The notes under the pieces are model-generated. The model saw only the letters and a list, made by a program, of their open reading frames with translations, was not told the origin of the DNA and searched no databases. A DNA stretch of 44,986 nucleotides from contig JAPPFH010000030.1 in the NCBI GenBank assembly GCA_028875185.1, forward strand, positions 1 to 44,986, written 5' to 3'. This stretch comes from Chloroflexota bacterium. Its GTDB lineage: Bacteria > Chloroflexota > Anaerolineae > Aggregatilineales > Phototrophicaceae. Within the stretch, counting starts at the first letter, position 1. Every line of letters begins with the position of its first letter. Both the position numbers and the translations under genes were made by a program. Below, piece after piece: positions 24,072-31,207 of the stretch.

Positions 24072-24434
24072 TGGAGTGGTGAATTATTGATACCGCGACA
24101 AACCCCCATCCCCGAAAGTCTATGTCTACGTGACCTGGCCCCTTGCCGTAGCGCAGTGTCTACGCGCGCCCCGCAAGGACTGAGGACAGGACAGGTTTAA
24201 TCCGATTGGCTATAGATGCTTCGATGTGTCAATCACAAGCAACTCTAAGAGCGAAAATTGTAGGGGCGACTGAACCGCAGTGTCTACGCGCGGCGGTGGG
24301 TCGCCCGAGTAAGCCCAAGAAAACACGTAATTTGAGACGAAATTCTGCTCGCTGCAAAACTGTCCTGTCGTCAGCATTTGGGGGGGATTTAGGGTGGGGG
24401 AAACGAGGGATACATCAACACATTCACCACACCC
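24072..24434. mobile_element. MITE-like element A, copy 1, with 8-bp target duplication
   Basis: The ends TGGAGTGGTGAAT (24072-24084) and ATTCACCACACCC (24422-24434) are inverted repeats. The flanks ACGCAAGG (24064-24071) and ACGCAAGG (24435-24442) are a perfect 8-bp direct duplication. Subterminal blocks match element A2 at 41324-41553 in opposite orientation. The element has no ORF for a transposase and is interrupted by element B1. Confidence 0.65.
24180..24374. mobile_element. MITE-like element B, copy 1 (nested in A)
   Basis: The left end CTGAGGACAGGACAGGTTT and right end ACTGTCCTGTCGTCAG are inverted repeats with one mismatch. The interior holds a long palindrome starting GTAGGGGCGACTGAACCGC and a right arm AAATTCTGCTCGCTGCA shared with copy B2 at 26655-26871. 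There is no coding capacity. Confidence 0.6.
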
Positions 24435-24483
24435 ACGCAAGGACGCGCCAATACTGGTGGGCTGGCGCAGACCTCAGCGGCAG

Positions 24484-25815
24484 CTACCCGCCCGGCTTGA
24501 AGTAGGCGGCGCCGTGTGTCTGGTAGATTGCTGGATAGACAACAGCCGCTTCCAAGCTGCTCTGCCCTTGCTCGAAATACTGCATCACCGTCACGACCGG
24601 CACGGGCCATTGATGCCACATATAGGCCGGCGTCCCATCTGGAATTACCGGGTTGCGCGCCCCGTAATCGAAATAATAATGACCCTGAGACAAATCAATA
24701 TCGGTCGTTTCCAGAGCGGCGACGATGGCGTCAGGGTCAATGAAACTGCCGGCTCTTTCCATCGCGTCGGCCATCAGCCAGACGCTGTCGTAGGCTTCCA
24801 TGGCGAAGCTCACTAGAATATCCCCGAACTCCGCCTGATAGCGCGCGTCCAGGTCAGCCGCCAGGTCGTTGTACAAGCTGGGGATGGTGCCGACGCGGTC
24901 AAAGGCGCAGAAGTTGCCATCGGGCACGGTCTTCCAGAATTGCTCGGATTGGAATGCGAGATGGTTGGTGACGCAGATCGTCTCAGCGGTTGGGGCGAGA
25001 CCTAATTCCGCCATTTGCTGCGTCAGGTTGTATGAGGTTTCGCCGCTGACCAGGATGCGAATCGCGTCCGGCAGCTTCGGGCGCGCGTAGAGCCGCGTCA
25101 GAATCGGCACGAAATCTTCAGTGCCCAATTCGACTTCCAACTGATCGACCTGGACGCCGGCTCGTTCGAGGTGGGCGCGCTCGGCCGCCGCCGCCGGATG
25201 CCCATAATCGGTATTCTCCAGGATGAGCACAACATCTTCCACACCTTGCCCGACCAGCCAATCGGTGACGACCTTGCCGACGATGGAACTTGGCGGCGAG
25301 GTGCGGAATACATAGTCGATCCCATCGTCTTTGCGCGGGGGATCGCCCTCGTAGCCGATATAGCCGGCCGCGCTGATCTGATCGTTGCGCGGATGGGCGT
25401 AAATCGTCGGCATCTTATAGCGCTGGACCATGCCCATCGTCGCCAAGCCGACCGCGCTGTGATAGAAGCCGACGATGCCATGCACCTCGTCTTGCAGGAT
25501 CAAGCGCTCCACCACCAATTGACCATATTCCGAGACGCCTTCCGAATCGGCAGTGATGACTTCCACGCGGTGATTCGCATCGTCGATCTTGATGCCGCAA
25601 TCGGCGTTGATATCGGCGGCCGCTTGCTGAAAGCCCCAGTCCATGCCGATGCCGCCCGCGACCGACCCCGGCGAGGACAAAGGCGCGACGCCGCCGATGC
25701 GAATGGTCTCGTCGGCGAAGCTGCAGTGGCTGTCGGCGTAGGCAGCGCCAGAGAGGAGCGGGGCGATCAGCAGCATTATGGCCGCCGCGCGCGCTCGCAG
25801 ACGTTTCCGCATCAT
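24484..25815 (-). CDS. ABC transporter substrate-binding protein, branched-chain amino acid/urea type (orphan paralogue)
   Basis: This 443-residue paralogue of the protein at 22632-23969 has the same architecture: signal peptide with a basic N-region (MMRKRLRAR), cleavage after AYA, mature start HCSFADETIRIGGVAPLS, and closely matching blocks (AAADINADCGI, HPAAAAERA, GTEDFVPIL, YMWHQWP). The C-terminal YMWHQWP-x-P block and the end of both proteins are almost the same, so they are tandem duplicates. Differences in the ligand cleft (for example HPRND versus GPWND) suggest different ligands. GAGGG precedes the ATG. No transporter membrane components are encoded nearby. Confidence 0.85.
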   Translation of the reverse strand: MMRKRLRARAAAIMLLIAPLLSGAAYADSHCSFADETIRIGGVAPLSSPGSVAGGIGMDWGFQQAAADINADCGIKIDDANHRVEVITADSEGVSEYGQLVVERLILQDEVHGIVGFYHSAVGLATMGMVQRYKMPTIYAHPRNDQISAAGYIGYEGDPPRKDDGIDYVFRTSPPSSIVGKVVTDWLVGQGVEDVVLILENTDYGHPAAAAERAHLERAGVQVDQLEVELGTEDFVPILTRLYARPKLPDAIRILVSGETSYNLTQQMAELGLAPTAETICVTNHLAFQSEQFWKTVPDGNFCAFDRVGTIPSLYNDLAADLDARYQAEFGDILVSFAMEAYDSVWLMADAMERAGSFIDPDAIVAALETTDIDLSQGHYYFDYGARNPVIPDGTPAYMWHQWPVPVVTVMQYFEQGQSSLEAAVVYPAIYQTHGAAYFKPGG

Positions 25816-25918
25816 TTTCCCTCACTGAGCATAAGCGGCAAGGCACTGTTAGAGTACAGCCGGAGAGCGTACAATGACAAGACGCAACGCGCCTCAAGCG
25901 CGGCAAGAGGGAGAATGA

Positions 25919-26467
25919 ATGCCCCGCCTGTTCGTCGCCATTGATCTGCCTGACGCAGCCAAGGACCGCATCCTCAGTCTGCGCGAGCGCGACCTGCCGC
26001 CTGGGCGCTGGTCGCGGCGCGAGGCATTGCACCTGACCTTGCACTTCATCGGCGATGTGCCGGAAGGGGTGGCGCGCGCTTATCAGCGTGTATTGGCGGA
26101 GGTTGACGCCGCCGCATTCGACCTGCAAATTCAAGGCGTCGGGCAATTCCCCATCAACGACAGGCCCCGCGTCATTTGGGCTGGCGTGCAGAATACGCGT
26201 GAGTTGCGCGCGCTGCACCAGGCGGTCGGAGCGGCGCTGGAACGCGAGGGTTTCATCCGCGAGCGGCGGCGCTTCCATCCGCACATCACCCTGATGCGCT
26301 TCCGAAAGCCAATTCGCCGCGGCCCCGCCAGCCGTTGGTTGAGCGCGCATATCGATTTCACCGCCGCGCCCGTTCGCGTCGAGCGCTTTGCGCTATTCGA
26401 GAGCGACCTGCAACCGACCGGCGCGATTTATCGCCAGCGGCGTGTTTACCCACTGAACCATAACTGA
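25919..26467 (+). CDS. thpR: RNA 2',3'-cyclic phosphodiesterase (2H family)
   Basis: This 182-residue 2H phosphoesterase of the LigT/ThpR group hydrolyses 2',3'-cyclic phosphates at RNA ends in relatives. The two catalytic H-x-T-x motifs are HLTL (38-41) and HITL (122-125), with the usual N-terminal RLFVAIDLP strand. GAGGGAGA lies directly before the ATG. The length is normal. It is divergent from the binding-protein gene at 25815. The physiological RNA substrate is not known. Confidence 0.88.
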   Translation: MPRLFVAIDLPDAAKDRILSLRERDLPPGRWSRREALHLTLHFIGDVPEGVARAYQRVLAEVDAAAFDLQIQGVGQFPINDRPRVIWAGVQNTRELRALHQAVGAALEREGFIRERRRFHPHITLMRFRKPIRRGPASRWLSAHIDFTAAPVRVERFALFESDLQPTGAIYRQRRVYPLNHN

Positions 26468-26540
26468 ACCATAAGAGATAGTGTAAGGCTTGTCCGCTAC
26501 TGGTTGGCATTGCTGACTCTACAACATGCAACAGATATCT

Positions 26541-26590
26541 AAAGCTTCACCACAGAGGAAATGAGGAAACACAGAGGTCACAGAGGGACA
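26541..26590 (+). repeat. Solitary end repeat of the GxxExxY cassette
   Basis: AAAGCTTCACCACAGAGG followed by AACACAGAGGTCACAGAGG matches the inverted repeats that flank both GxxExxY cassettes, but here there is no gene and no partner repeat on the right. It may be a leftover after excision or an independent dispersed copy. Confidence 0.55.
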
Positions 26591-26613
26591 TATTGTCGTT
26601 TTCAAAACGACGC

Positions 26614-26640
26614 TGTAGGGGCGTTTCGCTGAAACGCCCG
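26614..26640. repeat. Single GTAGGGGCG palindrome
   Basis: The unit begins TGTAGGGGCGTTTCGC, ends AAACGCCCG and forms an 8-bp stem. It is nearly identical to the left unit at 33767 and lies 23 bases after the solitary cassette repeat. No inverted partner is visible nearby. Confidence 0.55.
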
Positions 26641-26654
26641 CTGACGTATGGAGT

Positions 26655-26871
26655 CTGACGACAGGGCAGGTTTGGACTAATCGGAAATTTATGGCTCAAG
26701 TTAGAATTCGAAAGCATCTTTCCTGGCGAAAACTGTAGGGGCGACTGAACCGCAGTGTCGCCGGTCAGTGTCTACGCGACCTACGCGCGGCGCTGGGTCG
26801 CCCGAAAAAGCCCTGGAAATTGTAGAATTCGGAACGAAATTCTGCTCGCTGCATACCTGTCCTGTCGTCAG
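26655..26871. mobile_element. MITE-like element B, copy 2
   Basis: The left end CTGACGACAGGGCAGGTTT (26655-26673) and right end ACCTGTCCTGTCGTCAG (26855-26871) are inverted repeats. The interior palindrome (26735-26804) starts GTAGGGGCGACTGAACCGC as in B1, but its loop is longer and contains extra CTACGCG words. The right arm AAATTCTGCTCGCTGCA is shared with B1. No target duplication is obvious at the flanks. Confidence 0.6.
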
Positions 26872-26925
26872 CACGCACAAGTGGCAGGTCGTCCCCGCGC
26901 AATATTGGCAGGTGACCCGCCCAGT

Positions 26926-28110
26926 TTAAGCCGCCGCAGTCCTCGGCAGCCGATGCGCCCGCAGCAGCAAACCGGCGGCAACTATCATCAGGCCTATCGC
27001 CAAGAAAGCGCCGGTTATGGAAGTCTCGGCAATAGCGGCGAAGAGCGGAGCGGCAAGCGCGATGAAGAGAGACAGGAACATATTGATCAACGACAAGACC
27101 GTGGCGCGGTTCTTGCTCTCGATAAGCGCGTTCTGGTAAGCGGAAAACAGCGGCGCCTTCATGTCAGTGACGCCCAGGAGCAGAATCATGATTAGCGCGG
27201 TGGCGGCCGGTCCGGCGGCGGCAGCCAGCAGCCAGTACATAGCGCCCGGCAGCAAAATGAGCAGGGCGATCGCGCGGGCCTGTCCCAGCCACTCTTCCAG
27301 CTTGTAGGCGTAACGCTGGGTGAAGGCGGCCAGCAAACTGCCAAAGGACAAGACCACAGCCGTCAAGAATGGCGCCGCGCCACTCTCAATCAGATAAGGC
27401 GGTCCCAGGGTCGTCACAAGCGACGCCGTGATCGGTGTGGTGAACACCACCAGCAAGGTCAGCCGGCGCAGACGCCGATGATGGCGCAGCAGTTGCGCGC
27501 CTTCGCGCAGCAGGGTCATGCTGCCCGCCCTGGATTCTGATGTATCGAGCGCCGGTTCGCGCAGCGCCAAGCATACAATCGCGCCCAAAAGCAGAGCGGA
27601 AACAGTCAAGGCGATTGCGGGGATGAAATTCTCGACCGCAGCATCGCCGATGATCAGCCCGCCGATGATCGGCGCGATGACAAAGGCGATTTGCCCCCAG
27701 CTGTTGACCCGCCCCATCGCCCGCTTCATCGCCTCTTCTCGGTTTTCCGGCGGCAAGCTGTCGTATACCAGCGCTTCGACCGCGCCGGAGGCGAAAGCAA
27801 ATCCAGTGCCTGTCAGCAAGGCGATGACGACATACCACTCGAAGGTACGCGCGAAAATAAAGATGAACTCGGCGCTGGCGAGCAACAAGGTTGAGGCGAA
27901 GATGGACCATTTGCGACCGACGCGGTCAGCCAGGAGGCCCGTCGGCACTTCCATTACAAAGATGGTGAAGATCATGATCGACTCGATCAGACTGATCTGC
28001 ACCAAGGTCAAGCCGCGCGCCAGCAGCAGCAGCGCCAGCGCATGCACGTAGAGATGAAAACGCTGGCAGAAGTTTATGATGACGACTTTGTTGATGTTGC
28101 CGCGGTACAC
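26926..28110 (-). CDS. MFS transporter
   Basis: This 394-residue polytopic protein has about twelve hydrophobic helices. Between helices 2 and 3 it carries the MFS signature GLLADRVGRKWS (G-x-x-x-D-R-x-G-R-K/R). A central hydrophilic loop (residues about 190-225) joins the two six-helix halves. It is probably a drug or small-molecule efflux permease; the substrate cannot be read. It runs towards the repeat-filled gap on its 3' side and is divergent from the aldolase gene. The ATG at 28110 fits helix 1; no clear ribosome site is noted. Confidence 0.8.
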   Translation of the reverse strand: MYRGNINKVVIINFCQRFHLYVHALALLLLARGLTLVQISLIESIMIFTIFVMEVPTGLLADRVGRKWSIFASTLLLASAEFIFIFARTFEWYVVIALLTGTGFAFASGAVEALVYDSLPPENREEAMKRAMGRVNSWGQIAFVIAPIIGGLIIGDAAVENFIPAIALTVSALLLGAIVCLALREPALDTSESRAGSMTLLREGAQLLRHHRRLRRLTLLVVFTTPITASLVTTLGPPYLIESGAAPFLTAVVLSFGSLLAAFTQRYAYKLEEWLGQARAIALLILLPGAMYWLLAAAAGPAATALIMILLLGVTDMKAPLFSAYQNALIESKNRATVLSLINMFLSLFIALAAPLFAAIAETSITGAFLAIGLMIVAAGLLLRAHRLPRTAAA

Positions 28111-28240
28111 GGGTTGCCTCTGCCGCTGAGTGTTCGGCGCGCCTCATTATATCGGCGCGGCGCGCCCTGACTATCGCGCGGACGGCGCAATTGCCGCTAT
28201 AATCCGCGGAACCATTATTTCAAGAATGAGAGCGTGAAGA

Positions 28241-29008
28241 ATGCGCGAGAATCGTGTGCGGACTTTATGGGCGGAAAACTTGGCGGCAATCAACGGCTGG
28301 CTGCATATCCCCAGCGCCTGGTCGGCTGAAGTGATGGCGCATCAGGGTTGGGACAGCCTCACCATTGATATGCAGCATGGCATGATGGGCATGGAAACCG
28401 CCATTCAAATGCTGCAAGCGGTCTCTACAACCGATGTTGTGCCCATGGCGCGCGTCAACTGGAACAGCCCTGGCGACATTATGAAGCTGCTGGACGCCGG
28501 CGCTTATGGCATCGTCTGCCCAATGATCGAGACCCGTGAGGAATGCGAAGCCTTCGTCGGCGCTTGCCGCTTCCCGCCTCTGGGATACCGCAGCCTCGGT
28601 CCGACGAGGGCGCGCGTCTACGCCGGCGAGGATTACGCCGAGCGCGCCAACGACACTGTCATTGCATTGGCGATGATTGAGACGCAAAAAGGTTATGACA
28701 ATCGCGACGATATCATGAGCGTCGAGGGACTGGACGGCGTTTTCATCGGCATCGGCGACCTGCGGCTGACCATGACTGGCCGCGCCGGCTTGGACGCGTC
28801 GGACGCCGTTCTGGACGCCGCGCTCGACGAACTGCTGGCGACTGCGAAGCGTCATGGCTTGGTCGCGGGTGTGTTCGCCGCGGGTCCCGACCATGGCATC
28901 GAGTTAATCCGTCGTGGCTACAGAATCGTCAGCGTGATGACCGATACCGCGATTCTTGGCAGCGCCGCCGCAGGCATGGTTGACAAGGTGCGGGAGGGTG
29001 TGGGGTAA
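28241..29008 (+). CDS. HpcH/HpaI aldolase family protein (class II 2-keto-3-deoxy acid aldolase type)
   Basis: This 255-residue TIM-barrel enzyme cleaves or forms 2-keto-3-deoxy acids in relatives, with pyruvate as one product. The motif D-M-Q-H-G (43-47) holds the catalytic His. A basic A-R-V-N-W-N strand and GAYGIVCPMIETREE with the metal-binding Glu are also seen, followed by a GDL-type metal-binding motif (GIGDLRLTMTG). The length is standard. GAGAGCGTGAAG precedes the ATG. The exact substrate is unknown. TATAAT at 28198-28203 is a possible -10 box, though without a matching -35. Confidence 0.82.
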   Translation: MRENRVRTLWAENLAAINGWLHIPSAWSAEVMAHQGWDSLTIDMQHGMMGMETAIQMLQAVSTTDVVPMARVNWNSPGDIMKLLDAGAYGIVCPMIETREECEAFVGACRFPPLGYRSLGPTRARVYAGEDYAERANDTVIALAMIETQKGYDNRDDIMSVEGLDGVFIGIGDLRLTMTGRAGLDASDAVLDAALDELLATAKRHGLVAGVFAAGPDHGIELIRRGYRIVSVMTDTAILGSAAAGMVDKVREGVG

Positions 29009-29013
29009 GCGCG

Positions 29014-29820
29014 TCAGTCGGTACGACGGTTACGATATATCCGTAGCTCTTCTCTTGATAAGTCCTGTTCAGGGACCAAGCGATAATGGCGTTCAGCGAG
29101 TTTCACAACTCCATCGTCTGGGTCGTCGTCAAACTCAAACAGAGCAATTGTCATGTCGTCCATGAATTGCGCCGCTATTGGACGCGCAAGTAAATCGGGA
29201 AACTTTTCTCTACATAGTTCAAAGTCTTGCTCAATTTGAACGATACCGAGACGGTCACCTTTGCCTTTAGCCTGGACAGGAATGACGTAATGTGCGCCTC
29301 TTTTATCAATCCCGACGTAGATCTCATCTGTTTCAATCTGTCCCATACGCTCTAATTTGGTACGCAAATGATTTTGAATAGAATAGCAGGCAACACCGGT
29401 GAAAATATCAAGCAAGCGATTGTAACGAAGCTTGGCCAGGAGCGCCTGTTCGTCCGAAAGAGCGTATCGTGACACGATTCCTGGCGTAGCATCAGGCACT
29501 TTGACGACAGGCAACGCAGGGTCAGGATGTATGTGTACAAACGTCCTTAACTCAAACGCGTACTCCGCGTCGCCCTTCAGCGCAATGACCCAAAGCTTCC
29601 CACAATGCGCTCTTTCTAAGATAGCATCAGGTAGATCTCTGCGAAATCGGAATGTATAGATCAGATCCCCGATGTTTTTCACCAGCGGTAGATTAAGTCT
29701 TGACGCCGACTTTTCTATCTCCTCTCGCGAAAAACTTACCGACGATTCACCGCCCTTGTAGTTAGCCAAGAAGATGTCTTCGATGATCTGCGCGTAGCGG
29801 CTCGGTTTTGGCATTGGCAA
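29014..29820 (-). CDS. Type II restriction endonuclease (putative, PD-(D/E)XK variant)
   Basis: This 268-residue soluble protein probably cuts DNA at sites protected by the adjacent methyltransferase, whose stop lies 3 bases upstream of its ATG. The likely catalytic core is ETDEIYVGIDKRGAHYVIP with D172, followed by Q183-A-K185 in PVQAKGKGD; Q for E in the second acidic position occurs in several restriction enzymes. A basic patch HLRTKLERMG precedes the core. The GC is lower than the flanking host genes. I do not recognise the specific family, so the function rests on the motif and gene pairing. Confidence 0.65.
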   Translation of the reverse strand: MPMPKPSRYAQIIEDIFLANYKGGESSVSFSREEIEKSASRLNLPLVKNIGDLIYTFRFRRDLPDAILERAHCGKLWVIALKGDAEYAFELRTFVHIHPDPALPVVKVPDATPGIVSRYALSDEQALLAKLRYNRLLDIFTGVACYSIQNHLRTKLERMGQIETDEIYVGIDKRGAHYVIPVQAKGKGDRLGIVQIEQDFELCREKFPDLLARPIAAQFMDDMTIALFEFDDDPDDGVVKLAERHYRLVPEQDLSREELRIYRNRRTD

Positions 29821-29823
29821 GGA

Positions 29824-31131
29824 TCAACCATTCCATTGAAGAAGCAAGACTTCTTCGCGCAAGTGATTTTTTGTTGCCGTTGAAAACCGAGTACGGAACA
29901 GATCAATATCCAGGACTTCGTACCCCAAGCGTTCGGCTACTTCTGCCAGAAGCTGGCCCGTTCGGATCAGGATTCGAAAATAAGATGCTTGGTCGCCGAC
30001 GACGTATGCTAGCTTTGCGCCTGGGCGCAGCAACAATCGTAACTCCGAAAGATGACGCGCCATGCCTCCAAAATATAGGCGAACTACTTTTGCATATTGT
30101 TTCTCAAAGCCGGAAGTCTTTCCCAATTCAAGTCGACGCTCTTCAATTGAATCTGCAAGCGCCTCGATTCTTGGAATATGTTGGACCCAGTGGTGGTCTT
30201 CGTCGGATATGTAGACACCGCGCGTGTTTGATCGGATGAATTTATGCTTTTGTCGGCGCAAGTCTTCGCGGCTGGACAGGAAACCAAGCAATACCGATTC
30301 GAGTCGGGTGGTTCGACTATAATCTTTTTCATTTGGATACGGTGGTGATGTTATGACCGCGTCAACCGAACAAGGTGCCAAGTTTCGGCACATGTCCCTT
30401 GAGTCGGCCAAGAATACCGTTGCCGGTGTAACCGACTTGTCCTTAAAGTTTCGCAAATCTCCAATCATTCTGTCCAAAGCGTTCAGCCATGGCTCAATTA
30501 CGGGCGCGTCGGTTTTTAGCTTACCCACACCTATTTCCGGGCCGAAGCGAAGATTGCTTATCTCTTTAACCGTTTGCTTCGCCAATGCAAGTTTCGCATG
30601 ACTATGAATCCCAGTGTCTCCATGTTGTTCAATGCGATGTAGCAATGTCAGGACTTTGTGCAAAGGCAGTGGACTTATAGAATTCTTGATCAAGAGCCGA
30701 GACTGCTCTGGGTCAAATGTACGAAGCTTACCCTTGTACACACTAACACCGAAACTGGAATCCCCACCTTCATGCACTCTTTCGAGCGCGCCCGCGTTTG
30801 CCCAGTCTCTAACCTCGCTGCCAATACCTGCTAGTCCATCAGGTTCAACATCCCAATCCGTTTTCACGCTTGCCGCAAAGTGCGCCATCGCGTTGGCTTC
30901 TATGCCGACACTGGCGAGGCCTAGCTTCTTTGCTTCCACCAGCGTCGTTCCTGTTCCACAAAACGGATCAAGAATGAGCTGGCCTCTAGCCAGTTCGAAT
31001 TTTTCTACATATTGGCGCACCAGGTGCGGAGGGAAGGACAAGACAAACCTGTACCATTCGTGGATGGGGCGGTCATCCTCATACAGCCGATTGAGCTCGT
31101 TTCCGTTCTGAAGCTGCGTCGTATATGTCAT
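29824..31131 (-). CDS. Site-specific DNA methyltransferase (motif I before IV; TSPPY)
   Basis: This 435-residue SAM-dependent enzyme has motif I DPFCGTGTT at 55-63, continuing to GIEAN (77-81), and the catalytic motif IV TSPPY at 261-265. The roughly 200-residue insert between them should carry the target recognition region. TSPPY suggests N4-cytosine methylation, though adenine cannot be excluded. The ATG at 31131 is chosen because the longer frame upstream is the antisense-free shadow of the phosphofructokinase gene and lacks family similarity. It is followed by the endonuclease gene after 3 bases; both are AT-richer than the surroundings and form one restriction-modification unit. Confidence 0.85.
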   Translation of the reverse strand: MTYTTQLQNGNELNRLYEDDRPIHEWYRFVLSFPPHLVRQYVEKFELARGQLILDPFCGTGTTLVEAKKLGLASVGIEANAMAHFAASVKTDWDVEPDGLAGIGSEVRDWANAGALERVHEGGDSSFGVSVYKGKLRTFDPEQSRLLIKNSISPLPLHKVLTLLHRIEQHGDTGIHSHAKLALAKQTVKEISNLRFGPEIGVGKLKTDAPVIEPWLNALDRMIGDLRNFKDKSVTPATVFLADSRDMCRNLAPCSVDAVITSPPYPNEKDYSRTTRLESVLLGFLSSREDLRRQKHKFIRSNTRGVYISDEDHHWVQHIPRIEALADSIEERRLELGKTSGFEKQYAKVVRLYFGGMARHLSELRLLLRPGAKLAYVVGDQASYFRILIRTGQLLAEVAERLGYEVLDIDLFRTRFSTATKNHLREEVLLLQWNG

Positions 31132-31156
31132 TGGTAGTCCGAGCTGGATTAGAACA

Positions 31157-31185
31157 ATTGTACAATACGAGCGGGCAAAGCGCAA
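31157..31185 (-). promoter_or_regulatory. Putative sigma-70-like promoter for the restriction-modification unit
   Basis: On the minus strand TTGCGC (31185-31180) and TACAAT (31162-31157) are separated by exactly 17 bases, 25 bases before the methyltransferase ATG. The -35 matches the consensus at only three of six positions. Confidence 0.4.
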
Positions 31186-31207
31186 ACTCCTTTGTGGTAA
31201 CAGATTT

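Larger units (their letters stand above)
23970..24483. other. 514-bp intergenic region filled by nested repeats
   Basis: No gene is seen. After about 90 bases of upstream sequence for the binding-protein gene, the region is occupied by element A1 (24072-24434) with its 8-bp target duplication. Inside A1 is element B1 (24180-24374), which itself contains a GTAGGGGCG palindrome (24260-24307). Confidence 0.65.
26468..26925. other. 458-bp intergenic region with solo repeats and element B2
   Basis: No gene is seen. It holds a short repeat TGTAAGGCTTGTCC (26482-26495, also at 44917), a solitary GxxExxY-cassette end (26541-26590), a single GTAGGGGCG palindrome (26614-26640) and element B2 (26655-26871). 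The remaining sequence up to the MFS gene stop is featureless. Confidence 0.6.

Noticed and set aside
22632-25815. Complete ABC transporter operon
   Set aside because: Two binding proteins but no permease or ATPase gene within the window.
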